A stretch of DNA of 64,000 nt, taken from NCBI RefSeq assembly GCF_041381155.1, contig NC_091134.1, forward strand, positions 33,609,540 to 33,673,539, read 5' to 3'. Made by a program: the position numbers and the translations under genes. Origin of the DNA: Argopecten irradians (lineage: Eukaryota > Mollusca > Bivalvia > Pectinida > Pectinidae). This document shows, piece by piece, positions 49,503 through 63,394 of this stretch. The notes under the pieces were generated by a model, which did no database searches, had not been told where the DNA came from, and saw only the letters and a program-made list of their open reading frames with translations. Numbering within the stretch: the first letter of the stretch is position 1; every line of letters starts with the position of its first letter.

Positions 49503-52500
49503 GGTGGCGCACAGACATTTTGACAGATGGTTGTCGCCATCAGAAACATATCATGTATAGACATGCTATAAACATTTGTTCTGTGATCTTGTTTCACCGA
49601 GGCTTTGTCTTTTGTAAGGTTTAAGATGTTGCTGTCATTGATACTCGTATATTGAGTTCAGTGACTTTCGTCCAAGATTGAAGCCTACCCACATGCAAAT
49701 GAATAATACATTGATCACTTGTTTAAACACACAGACACGAACAAGAAAGTCATTAGTTATTCCACCTGGTGACAGTTAGAAAATGCGTATAACCACATAT
49801 TTTTGCGAATTTGTAATTTCCCCGAGTTTAGTTTAAGTCAGACTGAATGTTTTCACGATCTGCATAAAAGAGAATCTGCAACAAGATAATTCATGGTTAT
49901 TCCATGGATCGCTCAATCTGATTGAAGATCGTTATTTGCAATTGTGCCAACTTTCACCCAAAACAAGAAAATATCCTTTCAGCCAAACCATTCCTTCGTG
50001 TACATGTACATGTATCACTTGATAGTCGTTTCAAAGGAAAACAAAACAGTTGAATAAAATTTGATACCTTTTTTATCGGAGATTCTTTAATTTCATAAAC
50101 ATTGCACAATTAATTTTATCATGTTTTATATTTACATCACTTTGTTAACATTCAAAGCTTTCGTAATTGCATAACATTTCATATTCCATAATTACATACA
50201 CCAAAATATTGGGAGTAATTTCAAACATATCCGTGAAAATGAGGCAAATGTCTTGCCTTCGAAAAGAGCACAAAAGAGTGTAGAAATTATGCAATCAAAT
50301 AGACGTGAATTAATAAATGGCAATCAGAAATGTAGAATATAATCAAAATACTAAACCACCCTATGGTTATATTTATGAAACGATACTCAACATCAAATGA
50401 TTTCTATATATGGTGATCAATAAATTAGTAAATATAAAAGATGAAAATGAAATAATTGAATTGTATAATAATAATTATGTAGATATTCAAGCTCATTAAG
50501 ACGGATACATTCATCCTACATTAATCAATGAACTTGACACATAAATATTGACACATGTACAATACAAAATATTTAGCTTCCATTAAAAGGCTTATATGTT
50601 GCAATGTATTTACATAGCATGGCATTGATTACTCTATAAGTTGTTCAGCTACAAAAAAATGTACAATTTACGTATTATTTGTTCCATCGCAATAAAGCGA
50701 CCAATCATCTTGCACTGAATCAACAAAATATCAAATCTGTAATACAGGTCATAGTTTTGTAAATACAACAATGGATTTCAGGTTCATAACATATTCTATT
50801 ACGTAATCATTTCATTTTCTAGAGATTTTCCTATGAAGACATATATATAAAGTGCAGCAGTTTTTTTTCTTAAATCACTGAAAAATCATGCATATTTATT
50901 TACCAATATTTGAAACTTAAGATTCCGTGAACATATCGGACATGTGACCCTATAAAGTTTGATATTTACCTTTTTAATAGACGCAATATTATTCTAATAG
51001 CCGTCAGAAAACAAAACGTTTTATATTATGATATGAAACAGACAGACGTGTCAGATACTTTGAAAGTGTCAGTATCACTATATTTTTCATAATCCTCCTA
51101 ATGTTATTAACATATATTCAGATGAGTCACTCTATTGAATTATGAATTTCAGTATTATATCAGAGACAAAGTGTAAAGTGAATTATCTGACAACGTCTAT
51201 ATTGCCATATACACCTGGTATTAGGATCGTGAAACAGTTTCAGTCTGTAATCAACCAATCAAACGTTATGTACCTTTTTGAAACATCATCTGTAATTGGC
51301 TACGTCTGTTTTAAACTTAAGACTGTTTCATTGTACTGGGGTCTGATGCAAGATGGAAATCGTTAGTCAATGACACTGTTCAGTAAAAAAAATTCGGTTT
51401 ATATAACGCACCTTTTTTACCCCCCAAAAAAAATCAGGAGCGCGGCTTATACTCCGGCACGACTTATATATTCTATGTTAACAAAATCAAAAAAAAAAAA
51501 GGAAAAAAAAGACTATGATTTGGAAAAAGATAAAAAAAAAAACGCTGAGAAATTGACTGTGGACTGAAATACTGAGCATTGTGATATGTTTTATAGAATA
51601 CAAATTACTATCAGCTGACAATTGTATAATCATACATACATGTACATGAGTTTGCCCATACAATGAAATCTAAACATATATCATGTGCGTTTTCGAATTA
51701 TATGTATTTGTATTTCACATCACCTGTTATAGCAATAAATTTGATATAGACTTTTATTGTCCATTGTAAACACCTTTAAGTACAAGTTCAAGAAGACAGC
51801 TATATTAGAAAATTAAAATTCGAGCAGACAGCTATATTATTACTGAACATTACCTTGTAAATCATGGAGTAAATGTACCCATTTAGGATGAGAGTGCAAG
51901 GGCCAAGGGCAAAATTATATGGTCTACCCCATTTAATTTACCGTATAAGAAGGCACTAGCTATACATATACAAAACGTTTTAATGTGTAATTCTCATCAA
52001 ATCATACATTTGTATACAGTTACAACTGTTTCTGTTAAAATTCATATGACCTTGGCCAAATTAGCTTTAAATTCAAAAGAGATGGGTTTCAATGTTTAGT
52101 ATTGATTTTGACCAACAAAAATTTCGAATGATAATGTTTGCAAATATATGTGCTTAAGAATTTTGTAAAAACAACATATTTTGCATGCTGTTTTAAGTTT
52201 TAGAAATATCTAGTCAATGTACTGTGTGAAGTGTAAAGCGAGTCAATATTGACCTTTTGAACTCATTGCCCAAATGTTGAGTTCTTCAGTGTGGTGTCTT
52301 TAGGCCATCGTTTTTCCTCTAATTATTATAACATGTAGGTCAAATAATGATGATATTTTCAAATGACTCAGGAACATATTGAAAAAAATATTCATTCATT
52401 GATATGCAAAATAGAATCCAACAAATGCATGTACATATTTTACTGTTTTGTAAAAGAAATTAATCCACTCATGTTTTCACTAGCATTGTCGTATTAAATG

Positions 52501-55500
52501 TTGCAAAACATTTTAGTAGAACATAAGAAGACAAATTTTCTGGAATAAAATATGAAGTAATCTAGCAATAAAATTTCCGATGGGAGAAATTGGCAAAGAA
52601 CCTTAAAATACCTACTAGATTAAGATTGAACTGAATTTTGATTTATCTGCATCGCTTCAATAAGATAGCTACTGGTAATTACACATGTAAAGCAATTTTC
52701 CTGATATGTACCAATCTTTTCAAATGAGCAGATAATAATTCTTTAATTCCAAAAGAGAGGAATACTTGTTGAATTTTATGTTAAATCCATTAAGTGTTGT
52801 TGAATACAACCAGGAAGTAAACTTCCATAGTTATATTTACATTTCTTATATAGAAATTGACAACTTCTGGGACAATGTATGTTAGAAATAATGATGCATT
52901 ATTATGATGATATAGGTTAAAAGGAACAGGTGTTTTTAATATAAGCATTAAAATGAGGACATGACTTGATTTGAATATAAATGTACATGTAACACCAGTA
53001 CTTCTTCTGATTAGAAACAGTTTGAGGTTCATACATTATGTAAGTAAATTGAACTTGATTTGTACAGTTTCTTATGTCCTATTGTAATTAACAATCAAAA
53101 GTGATTGAATGGCAATGCAAGTAAAGGAAAATGAATTATCAACAACAATTTCAATTATTATAATAATGTATCAATGTCATCTGCAGGTGACTCCTGCAGT
53201 GACTGTGGTAGCCTCAACATGTATAGAAAGGTAATTAATCTACATGCATCTCAAAATATTATCATTACCAGAACATTAACACACCTATCATTCTCACAAT
53301 CAGCCAGAAACTAATTACTTTATCATATAAGTACATGCAATAAAACAACATTTCATTTCAAAAGATTGCAATATCTTATATTTCACTTAGTATGCGAATA
53401 AATTAATTTTTACGTGTTACATTAGACTTAAGTGGCTTTTATTATAGTAAGAGAGGAGGTATGTGTTGTAATATTTTGGATCACAGAGTTTCTATTATAA
53501 GACAGGGATTTTATTTTGTATCAGCACCATTAAGTTGACAGCACAGGGGCATGGAGGGCAGAACACTTACCCTCCAGTATGTAATATATGATATTACAGT
53601 GACTGCAGGGTCAGTTTTCTGCCATACTCCTGTGATTTCTGGGAATGTACAGGTATTTAAATATCAATCACAACACAAAATTGTTATCTCCTTAAAAGTA
53701 TATGAGGTGTTCAAAAAGATATCATTTCTAAACTTCAGATGAATGTATATAGAGGTGTCAAATGTATAGCCATTGTCACAGAAAAATCCACAAACCAAAT
53801 AAACACACATAAACCTAAACTTATGCTAATTATATTATTGCAATCAATGACACCAGGTATTAATCTATGCTAACCTTGATTAGTTCATTGTAATTAAATA
53901 CACTTACATGAGTGAGTATATAATAATGTAAAATTATTCATAATTAAAAAATAATGCAAATGCTGTATGATCATAAAACATGTAGATATACAGGAAAAGA
54001 TATAAAGAGTAGTATGCAATATGACTGATGTACAAAGCATATTTCAAAAGTAAGCTTCATCATTATACACAAACATCTTGTCTCAAGACTGGATATTGTA
54101 ATGATGATAGAAGATCTAGGGATATATATGCTAGACTTGAAATATTGACAGCAAAATCATGCATTACTAATCCAAACTTTGTGTAAAACCATTAATGATC
54201 ATCTATGATTGATTACCTCAAATTTGTATTTTTGCTTGAAAGCAAATTAAAACAACTGCTTAAAGCATCAATTTTTATTAATCAATATTTCCTAACAAAG
54301 TTTCAGTCATCAGTTTGAACATGTTTTACATCGTTAAGACGATGGGTACTTGCCTAATTATATAATAATAATTATATAATAGCTAGTAATTGCTGATAAG
54401 TACTTTTTATTTATTCACACCAGTCGCAATTTACAAAAGTTTTCCTTGAGCTATTAAACTTGTTTTGGAAATCTTGCCTAACCGCCTCAGGAATATTGCT
54501 ATAATAAACACAAATTATAATTCATTTTTTTGTTTTACTGTTGCTTTGAAAACATCAAAATGATTGATCAAATTACAAAATGTCTTGTCATTATAATCTA
54601 GTAGAAAATTGGATGTTCCAATTGGCATAGTCACAATTCCTTATACTACGTAAAGTTACTCATACAAACAGTTGTCTCTCTGTGCATAGGTGACAAGATA
54701 AATTTGAACTGAACATTAGAGAAAGTTTTTATGGATATGACGAACACTCACTAGGTACAAAGTACATATGCATTCGGCTGCATGGACAAAAAATGTGTGA
54801 ATTACACCACATAATGTAGCACAAGGTGAACTTCTACATCTGCATAGACTACATATCAAGAACACAGGCAATCCAATTTACATACATGAATTAATTACAC
54901 TGAACAATAAGAGTCTCCAACACACACATATTTAATTATCCTTACAAAAGTTCTTGTAGGATGTATGTGAGATTATACATCTATATCTGTCGGCCATTTA
55001 TATAAATCAACATGCCCTATGATGTGTGCAACGATATCAATAGTAAAATTAGTCAAACAATTCATTATTGTCAATCCTATTGTCTTTGATATCAATTAAT
55101 ATTTAAATATACAACATTACGGAGTGGAATATTGAGAGTAACATTTTTGTAAATTGTGTAGTTATAGCAGTAAATAAGTGCCTACAAAACAATATGTTAC
55201 CATATGCAGTCAAGTTGTTTTTATTTGTTTTACATAGTTTTAACAGCCAGGGTCGACACCTTCTAGTTCCAGGACTTGCTAGGGTTATACCCATGAATAT
55301 TGAGTAAGCAGTTCATAGTTTCCTATACCGTTGACAGTATGAGGAATCATTCTAAAGTGCACAATATATATCAATGTGTTCAAAAGGGAAAGAACTTGTC
55401 ATTGAAGGTTCTCTATATATATCAAAGTATTAATCTAGAATGCTCTAAAGTCAAAATAAAAAGCTTAATTAACAAGAATTAACAATGGCATATATGGCAG

Positions 55501-56359
55501 CAAACAAAATATAATAATAATAATAACAAAAACAATTCTTCAAAAGGTCAATTAAGTCTTAGACAAGCTGAGAAATGGATGTATATAGCACTTATCAAAC
55601 TTGTGTATTTCATACAAGAATATGTTACACAAAGGTCATACCTGAGCAAGTTCTACAAATTTCTAGATCAACCAATAAAATCATCAGATTGCAACCATGA
55701 GGTTTCTGTTGAAGAAGTTATTTCTAATATTTATAATACCTTTCTTACACTTCAGTTCAGTTTCTGAATGCACCACAGCTCAAGGGTCTACATTACATAT
55801 AGACTGTATTTAGAACACAAACTGCCACTTTACTTGAGCATCAAGAAATCATGTTCCTTATACAACTGTCAAGTATAAACTAAAACAGGAATTACACTCA
55901 TACCTGTTTGTCTCACACTTATTTCCTTTTAATATTGAGTTTTTTACACCCAATATGTTCACCGCTGCTCCATTCATGTAGCCTGGATGGCTTCACACTC
56001 AGTATTTTATAACTACTTTAAATGTCATTTCTCATACCAGAGTTATTTTAAAATTCCCATAGAGATAGCGTGCAGGTATTTATAAATACATATGTTTTTC
56101 CTATAGTGTTATAACTTGCAGTTAATACCATAGTTATCATGTCTCTTTCTCGATTACCAGACTTATCCTCATACATTTTTCTCATAACGGATACATATAC
56201 TTCCAATTTCTAACACCTGATCTATTCCCCTAACGTATGCGTTTATTACACTGATCTCTTGCCATATTTAAAAAAGGCTTACTCAGCTTCGCCTAGACAT
56301 TCAATCAATGAATTTATGGCAGACAAAGTGTTAATTTGATTTCTATGATTCTCATGCCT

Positions 56360-56696
56360 GCCCACTGTTAAAACTGGATAGGAAATATTACTCACCTGCA
56401 TGCATAATACTAAACTTATAGGCATAATATTTTAAACAAAATTTAACCTGATTGCAGTAAATCACTCATAAAATCAAACTGAAGTAACTATCAATGCTGT
56501 TCAAGCAGATTAAATAAATATGCCCCCTGTTAAAACTGTTGATTGGAAATATAACTTTTGCACCTGCATGCATAATACTTAACTTATAATGGGCATATTA
56601 TCTTTACCAAATTTCAACCTGATTACCTGATCAATCACTCAAAAATTCAAACTGAATTAACTATCAATGCTGTTCAACCAGATTAAATTAACATGT
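56360..56696. repeat. Two-unit ~165-bp tandem repeat
   Basis: Units at about 56360-56520 and 56521-56696 share 'ctgttaaaactg', 'cacctgcatgcataatact', 'aacctgattgc' and 'actatcaatgctgttcaa'. Many substitutions separate them. Confidence 0.7.
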
Positions 56697-56730
56697 ATAT
56701 GTTTACCTCTGGCTTAATAACTTTAATTAA

Positions 56731-57068
56731 AGTGAATAGTCGGGCAAAGAAAACCAGTCTTAATGCGTTCATTGGCCTTCCAAAAGTTCTCACATATTAA
56801 TACGACGGTCAAGTTCTGCTTACATTTCCCAGTTCTGGCCATTGATATAAAGAAAAGTTGAAAGCATTGAAAGCGAGGCTGCGTGGAAATGTAACCACAG
56901 ACATAGTCAGCCGGGAGGACATTTTAGGGTTCCTATATTTTAAATTAATTTCTTCGTACGCAGACAGATTTTGACGAGAAATTTTATTTTTCTATTTCAT
57001 AAGAAATTATACTGGATACATTCACACCATTTTTACCGACTTTAGCCATCCTTGCCCGACTGTTCACT
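56731..57068. mobile_element. Non-autonomous element with TTAA target duplication
   Basis: The left end is AGTGAATAGTCGGGCAA and the right end, inverted, is AGTGAACAGTCGGGCAA. TTAA flanks both sides (56727-56730 and 57069-57072). It is 338 bp and has no ORF. TTAA duplication is the habit of piggyBac-type transposases, but these ends do not start with the usual CCC, so the superfamily is open. Confidence 0.7.
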
Positions 57069-58079
57069 TTAATGATAAGTTGTCAGAGGGGCGCTTTACA
57101 TGACCAAGCTCACTTTAAGATGAAGATCTGTATAATATGATTCAACATTTCATACTACTAGAAATTTGTTAGCTGAAAAATGGACCAGTTTGTACTGGTG
57201 TGGTTTTCTATTGACACTTTCCATAGCTGTTCTAGATAACAATATGCAAAGAAATACACTGCAAATCGGTCATGAAGATTACGTGGTATTGTATCACACT
57301 AACTACACAATGAGACAATGACTAAAATGTCCCCATACTGTTTATGTCACGATGAAGCTAATGAACAAAATTAACAGTCTCTAACGTTGATCAAAATAAA
57401 TACATTGCTGAAGCAAATACTTGTATGGAACCGACTATTTCCAGACATTAAATCTGCTGAATATTTTCAGTCAACTGGATGAAAAGTTTTCACCTCTGCA
57501 TGCATATGACAATATTTGCAATAACTTCACATGCAATATCAAGCTTAATCTTAACATTAACATTCCAAGGAGGTCATATTTTATTCTATGTTGGACAAAC
57601 AAGAGGAATCAAATCATCTCATGGATATTCAGTGATATTTCCACAGGAAGTCAATTTCATTTTTTAGTACATTAGTATTTTATATAAAAAATTGATGTAA
57701 AAGAGCTGCAGTATATTGCCATGAATCAACATATCTAAATTTGATAAAAATCCTGCAGCAATCTTGGCGGTAAAATGAGGTATTATTATCAAATCTCAGT
57801 AGATCATTACAGTCAATAAACAGACATTCACGATCAACGAGCAGAGAAATAGGCAGCCTTTGTATTACAACTTGGCCTATAAATCTGTATTTCATTGATA
57901 GCATTACAGAATGGAATTAACCCAATGATTACACTACCTTGACCCAGGTTAGTGGATGGACTGCCTATACTACATATGATACAGCTGTATATACTAGTAC
58001 TCCTTCTTCCATTACAGTGATTTCTCGAAAATGGACACACTCTGTGGATAATCTCCAATGCTGAAGATCAAGGCAGCGT

Positions 58080-61000
58080 TCATTTCTTATGTTTGAGTTT
58101 CTCCACAATATTACAAAGTTTGAGAACAGGACCAAGTTTGAGTCCCATATATTTCATCATCATATCACTATTTAACAATAGCAAGGCTCTTCCGTCTATC
58201 TCCTGCAAGTAAAACAAAAGGCCGTAATAGTACTGTAATCAATTAATAATGGAAGACATATTCAGCTTAAGGGCATATCAACAATCCATTATAAACAAGA
58301 GTATCGCTCACCTGGTTTGTAATGCCAAGTACTGTTGTGAATACAGGTTCATTGTTTCTTTTCTAAAGGAATTCGAATATTTACCTCTAATTCCCCTATT
58401 GGGCCCCGCCCCACCTGCCCCCAGGAGGTCAGAGCCAAAATTTCTACAAGTTCTATTCCCCTTCCCCCAAGGATGTTTGTGGCCAAATTTGGTCACAATC
58501 CATGCAGAACTCTAGGAAAGTAGCGATTTATAGGATTTACCTCTATTTCCCCTATTGGGCTCCGCCCCTCCTGCCCACCGGAGGTCAGAGCCAAAATTTC
58601 TACAAGTTCTATTCCCCTTCCCTCAATGATGTTTGTGGCCAAATTTGGTTACAATCCATGCAGAACTCTAGGACAAGTAGCAATTTATAGGATTTACCTC
58701 TATTTCCCCTATTTGGCCCCACCCCTCCTGACCCCGGGGCTGCAGACCGAAATTTATACAAGTTCTGTTCCCCTTCCCCCAAGGATTTTTGTGACTAAAT
58801 TTGGTTACAATCCATGCAGAACTCTAGGACAAGTAGCGATTTAAAGGATTTACCTCTATTTCCCCTATTGGGCCCCGCCCCTCCTGCCCCCAGGGGGTCA
58901 GAGCCAAAATTTATACAAGTTCTGTTCCACTTCCCCAAGGATGTTTGTGACCAAATATGGTTACAATCCATGCAGAACTCTAGGACAAATAGCAATTTAT
59001 TAGATTTATCTCTATTTCCCCTATTGGGCCCAGCCCCTCCACCCCCGGGGGGTCAGAGCCAAAATTTATACAAGTTCTGTTCCCCTTTCCCAAGGAAATT
59101 TGGTTACAATCCATACAGAACTCTATGACTAGTAGCCATTTATAGGATTTACCTTTATTTCCCTATTGGGCCTGCCCCTCCTGCCCCCAGACGGGTCAGA
59201 GCCAAAATTTATACAAGTTCTGTTCCCCTTCCCCCAAGGATGTTAGTGGCCAAATTTGGTTACAATCCATGCGGAACTCTATGACTAATAGCGATTTAAA
59301 GGAAATGTTGACAGACGGACTGAGGGACGCCGCGCCATGACATAAGCTCACTGGCCCTTCGGGCCAGGTGAGCTAAGAACTTAATTAGCAGATTGATAAG
59401 TCAACATGTAATCTGTATTCTTTCTGTTGTTCAAATTAAACTCCTTTATCACTATAAACAGAACTTGATGATGCAATAATCAATATTTACACTCAAGGGG
59501 AGATAAGTCTTATATGCAAAGACAGAATATCCAAGGCAATGTACAAAATAAGCTTACCCACAGCCTGGCTGTGTTACACAGATAAGATAATATGAATCAA
59601 CTTACGTGTTTCCTAAAAAGTTCTGTGTGGGGTGTTAAGGCAGCGTCTGTATCACATATGAACTGGATGACTTCCTCAATTGACCACTCCAGAGGGTCAT
59701 TGCCTAGTTTGTGGACTGGCCTGGGGTCTGCAGTGGTAGAGCTTGCTGTGGAATCAGAATGGTAAACAATGTCAACACTGCTTTTAAAAATGTCTTCAGT
59801 CAATATCAATTACATATTGTACTCATGTATCCAAGTATTTTATGATAATTGCATATCACAAGAGGGAACCAGATTAAATAGAGAAAAGTCTTTGTTGCCA
59901 CACATTTGACTTAGTAACATTTTCATGCCTGACCACTGGTCAGGGATTCATGCCTTCCCCATACTGACTTAAGTTTAGTGTCTTATCGTCATGTGTAGCC
60001 CGACAACCAGGCACAAGTTGGAATGTTGAATTACACTTTCTCATTTATTTTCCAAGCTATTGATAAATATAAATCAATCATATTGTTGCAATATAACACA
60101 GATCCAATTTAATCTAGACTTTGTATGTCTTTGTATTTCTTTAGTAGGAGCAGAAATATAAAATGCAAGACCAGGATTGGAACCTAGCAATCTAGCCATA
60201 AGCTCAACAGCTGAGCTACCTGGTCGACCGAATCCAAAACAAATACCAAGTAAGCTTTGATGTGTATAAGACATGTATGTTTTGAGTGTGCAGATTTAAA
60301 ATCCCCTTTATATATATAGAAGGCCTACACTGTAATACCTTCAGCTGTGTATTCTGAGTATCGCCTCATCTTTTGATGTTTACTTCCTTTCTGACTGTCC
60401 ACTGATTCTGTTGACCACCGCCTTTTCATGATTTTAGTTAACTTTTCTGATTCGTCAGATTCTGAAATAAAAAAAAAAACATATATTATAAGAGTTGAGA
60501 TGTACCTTAACTATACTCATTAGTGAAGAAAGATGAAACTCATGACTTTACAATGCTAGTTTTAAATCATCTAACTTTTGAATAGTGTTGATATGAAAGT
60601 ACAGTCGAAACTCGTTATCTCAAAATCGCTTGAGTCGAAATTCCGGTTGAGTCGAATTAATTTTCAAGTCCCGTTTTGTGTCCTTCTTTGTGTATGTATT
60701 TTAAGATCGGATGACTCGAATTTCAATGACTCGAAACTCCGGTTGTGTCAAAGTCAATTCCTGGTCCCTAGAACGGATATTCAGCGAAAAAAATAGTCGC
60801 AGCAGCAGTCGCTATCTCGAATTTAATTTTAGTCAAAATTTTAAATAAAAAAAACCCAACAATTACGTAAATATAACATGAATACAAACAATTGAAATTC
60901 ACCTGTGGTTTGTCGTAACACGTGATTGTTTACCTGCACATATCGCGATCGGTATATGCAAATTCAGGCCTATGGGAACATACTACAACAATGACTGCTA

Positions 61001-63171
61001 ATTAATAATTGTTTAATAATCCTCTCAAGTCTGGCTTCCTAATTAGTGTCACTTTACAATTGTGACTTACCTGTAAATAAACACGACGCGTGTTTACACA
61101 ATCACACTCAGCATGGCTGGATCAGCGTGGCTGATCATGACCAGAAGCATGTTTGTTTAGGAATAATTAGAAACGAAAGTGTTTTCTAAGGTTTGTATGG
61201 AATGTTGACAGTGCAAAATAATTTAACAAACCCACAATGTTAAATTTATGTTTAACTAGTCATTGCAGATGCACTAGTATCTTAGTCATACAAAGTATTT
61301 CTTCGTTGGTATAGAAATCTACTTTCGTTTCATTTACCGTAAATTATATTAACCAGTAGAAACGGAGAGTGTAGTCTGCTCACGGTAGGTGAAAACTATT
61401 GTTTATTTTACTATTTTGAAATACCATTAAATTCTGAAATAAGAAAAATGCTTGTTTTTATTTGTTCAGGTACTATATTCTGTATAAGTTTGATGTGTGA
61501 ACCATTGAAGTCAGTATACGTATACCACCGGGAAATCAGGGTGCATGCCTATTATCGTGACGATCATATTATCGTAATTCAATTTTTTTTATTTACAAAT
61601 GTATTTTAAAAAAATCCCAAAACATCTGAAAGCATATAACTAAAAGATTTAATACAAACCTTATAAGTTGGAAAATCATGATAATATGCTGATCACGGTA
61701 ATAGGCATGTGCCCGGCTGTCATAAGATATAAAGACCGTTGAAAACCACGTTCTGACCAAACCTAATGGCATTACGTTTGAGTCGAATTCCGGATGAGTC
61801 AAATTATTTTCGTTGGTCCGTTGAATTTCAAGATAACGAGTTTCGACTGTATAATGATATAATTATCTATATGAAGGGAGATAACTCAATAAGTAAACAA
61901 TGTTTGTATTATTGGTGTTGTGACGAAGACATAAATGATTCTCAAGCACTATCTAACTGGAACTTTTATTGAACAGGCGTAAAATTAACAAACTAGACAT
62001 GCCTTTAAAGTAAATGCCCCAGCCATTATATAATGTGGATAGAGACAGGACAGGCAGGCATGGACAGGACAAAAACAGAGACATCCAAAACAAGACGTAT
62101 GCTATACCTTCCCCCTCCTCCCCATTTCATGGTTGGGGCATAATGAAAAACCAAAACCATTCCTTAAAAAAAATAATATTTCAATGATGTATGTTTATCC
62201 ATTTATTCCACTATCACTGCTAGAGGACACCAACCTGTTTTGATTTTGCTCCTACCACATTTCGGACAAAATCCATGCAGAGGTTGACTGGTAAAAAGAT
62301 TCTCACAACATCCGAGGTCCTCCAGCATGCGCTCGATAAAACTCCAAAGATTTGACACTTTGTCTATGACTGGCAGTCGCTTTGTGTGGGTTTTGTTTCC
62401 TTGGTTAGCTGTGAAATGTAAAGGTTACAATAAACAATATACGTCATGTATCTTACAAGGACTAGAAACTGGAATATCAAGTGAATGGCAATGAAAATTG
62501 TCTTCTCTCAGCTCAAGGGGAGTAACTTTAGATTTATGTAGTGACCCAGTTACAGTTAAGTATACAGTGTATAGAGTTTCAAGAAGACCTTGCTAACTTG
62601 TGATTATATCTTCATCTAATATACACTGAGAAACAAAATACCAAGATGTGCAAATCTTTAAATTGGAACTGTCGCCAGAGTGGATGACTAATACCCCCCA
62701 CCCCTCCCCCTGCTGCACAAATTTAGTAATATTTCTATTTATAGGCATTAATAGGGGCATTGCAGAACTCTTTATACTTTACAAAACTCCCGTTTATGTC
62801 AGGGTTCTGTGTACCAAATTTTATCAAAATCTGTCTTGTAGTTTAGGAGGAGTTTGTCGGACAAAGATGTCTCTACAAACAGACAAGACTGATGGACGAG
62901 CGGATAGACGTCGTTGCGGGGTATGAATACAAAACCATATATATATTATCATATACATATCATACCTTACCTGTGACAATGACTTTGCCGCTGCCTTCCT
63001 GAATACAATTATACACTTGCTTTTCATGAACAGCACTGTCAATGCAGGTTTGCACCACTTCTCTGAGCACTTTTACCATTGTTCCTGGGCCAAACTGACT
63101 ACGCAGCTGAGAGATCTTTCTTGATTGGAGGTATACTCCACAGTTACAATTGTGGTTTACATAAACACACA
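58080..63171 (-). CDS. SFMBT-like Polycomb-group protein, 3' five exons (SLED and SAM domains)
   Basis: The exons on the minus strand are 63171-62971, 62408-62235, 60461-60339, 59745-59606 and 58202-58080 (TGA stop at 58082-58080). Phases agree at every join; the 5' part lies beyond the right edge. The first exon is a SLED domain core (VYVNHNCNCGVYLQS, then FGPGTMVKVLREVVQTCID). The second continues in the style of SFMBT proteins with LEDLGCCENLF and a CPKCG pair. The third is basic and charged (a possible nuclear signal, MKRRWS). The last two encode a SAM domain (DPLEWSIEEVIQFI ... EIDGRALLLL ... LKLGPVLKLCNIVEKLK) at the very C-terminus. Known SFMBT proteins bind methylated histones with four MBT repeats and join PhoRC-type repressor complexes in the nucleus; the SAM domain mediates assembly. 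An SCM-like protein is the alternative. Introns hold a SINE, a TA-flanked transposon and tandem repeats. Confidence 0.9.
58370..59300. repeat. ~150-165-bp tandem repeat, six units, in SFMBT-like intron
   Basis: Units share 'tttcccctattgggcccc', 'gccaaaatttatacaagttc', 'ttccccttcccccaaggatg' and 'ttacaatccatgcagaactc', starting near 58390, 58545, 58705, 58860, 59015 and 59155. It is CT-rich on the plus strand. Several ORFs on both strands run through it because of the repeat and are not genes. Confidence 0.9.
59301..59375. mobile_element. Terminal hairpin of the repeat element (GGCCC-TTC-GGGCC)
   Basis: Directly after the tandem array comes 'gacagacggactgagggacg', then CTCACTGGCCC-TTC-GGGCCAGGTGAG, a strong hairpin, followed by CTAA. 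The same overall plan (tandem units, then an 'acggac' stretch, then hairpin) marks this as the end of a dispersed bivalve element related to 48367-48830. Confidence 0.65.
60145..60240 (-). mobile_element. tRNA-derived SINE fragment
   Basis: The minus strand reads GGTAGCTCAGCTGTTGAGC (A box) and 40 bases later AGGTTCCAATCCTGG (B box), spaced as in a tRNA. The remainder does not fold as a clean cloverleaf. It lies in the intron before the SAM exons, in the sense orientation. Confidence 0.65.
60602..61849. mobile_element. Non-autonomous Tc1/mariner-like (possibly pogo-type) transposon, 1.25 kb
   Basis: Perfect 19-bp terminal inverted repeats CAGTCGAAACTCGTTATCT lie at 60602-60620 and 61831-61849, flanked by TA on both sides (60600-60601, 61850-61851). 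Next to each end are weaker repeats of 'gactcgaa/gagtcgaat'. No transposase ORF remains inside. CAGT...-type ends with TA duplication are usual in the Tc1/mariner superfamily. Confidence 0.8.
62640..62935. repeat. Dispersed repeat remnant
   Basis: 'Ctgtgtaccaaattttatca', 'aaatctgtcttgtag' and 'caaacagacaagactgatgg' resemble the end segments of the tandem-repeat elements at 8220 and 58370. It is intronic and degenerate. Confidence 0.4.
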
Positions 63172-63394
63172 CTGAAAGATTTAAATTGGATTCACATTTA
63201 ATAGACATATACATGCTAAACAATGATCTATATAATTGGTCTTAAATAGAATTTACACATGACAATACACATATTTTTCTAACATCGAGTACAACAAAAT
63301 TACATGAAAATAATGAATGTTTAAGATCTACTACATGTGGGTATAAAAGAAATACATATTTATGTACTATTGACAGACATATGACAGTTTTTAG

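Larger units (their letters stand above)
48831..58079. other. 9-kb gene-poor region downstream of the SFMBT-like gene
   Basis: It is AT-rich, and no exon chain or conserved domain was found. It holds a pair of ~57-bp repeats (49199-49502), an A-rich tract (51480-51545), a two-unit tandem repeat (56360-56696) and an inverted-repeat element (56731-57068). The right end should include the 3' UTR of the SFMBT-like gene. Confidence 0.55.

Noticed and set aside
58249..59128. Overlapping ORFs on both strands rich in Pro/Gly
   Set aside because: They run through the six-unit ~160-bp tandem repeat and arise from its lack of stops, not from coding selection.
60074..60274. Possible tRNA gene or 66-codon ORF on the minus strand
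   Set aside because: A and B boxes are present but the sequence does not fold as a full tRNA; it fits a tRNA-derived SINE fragment.
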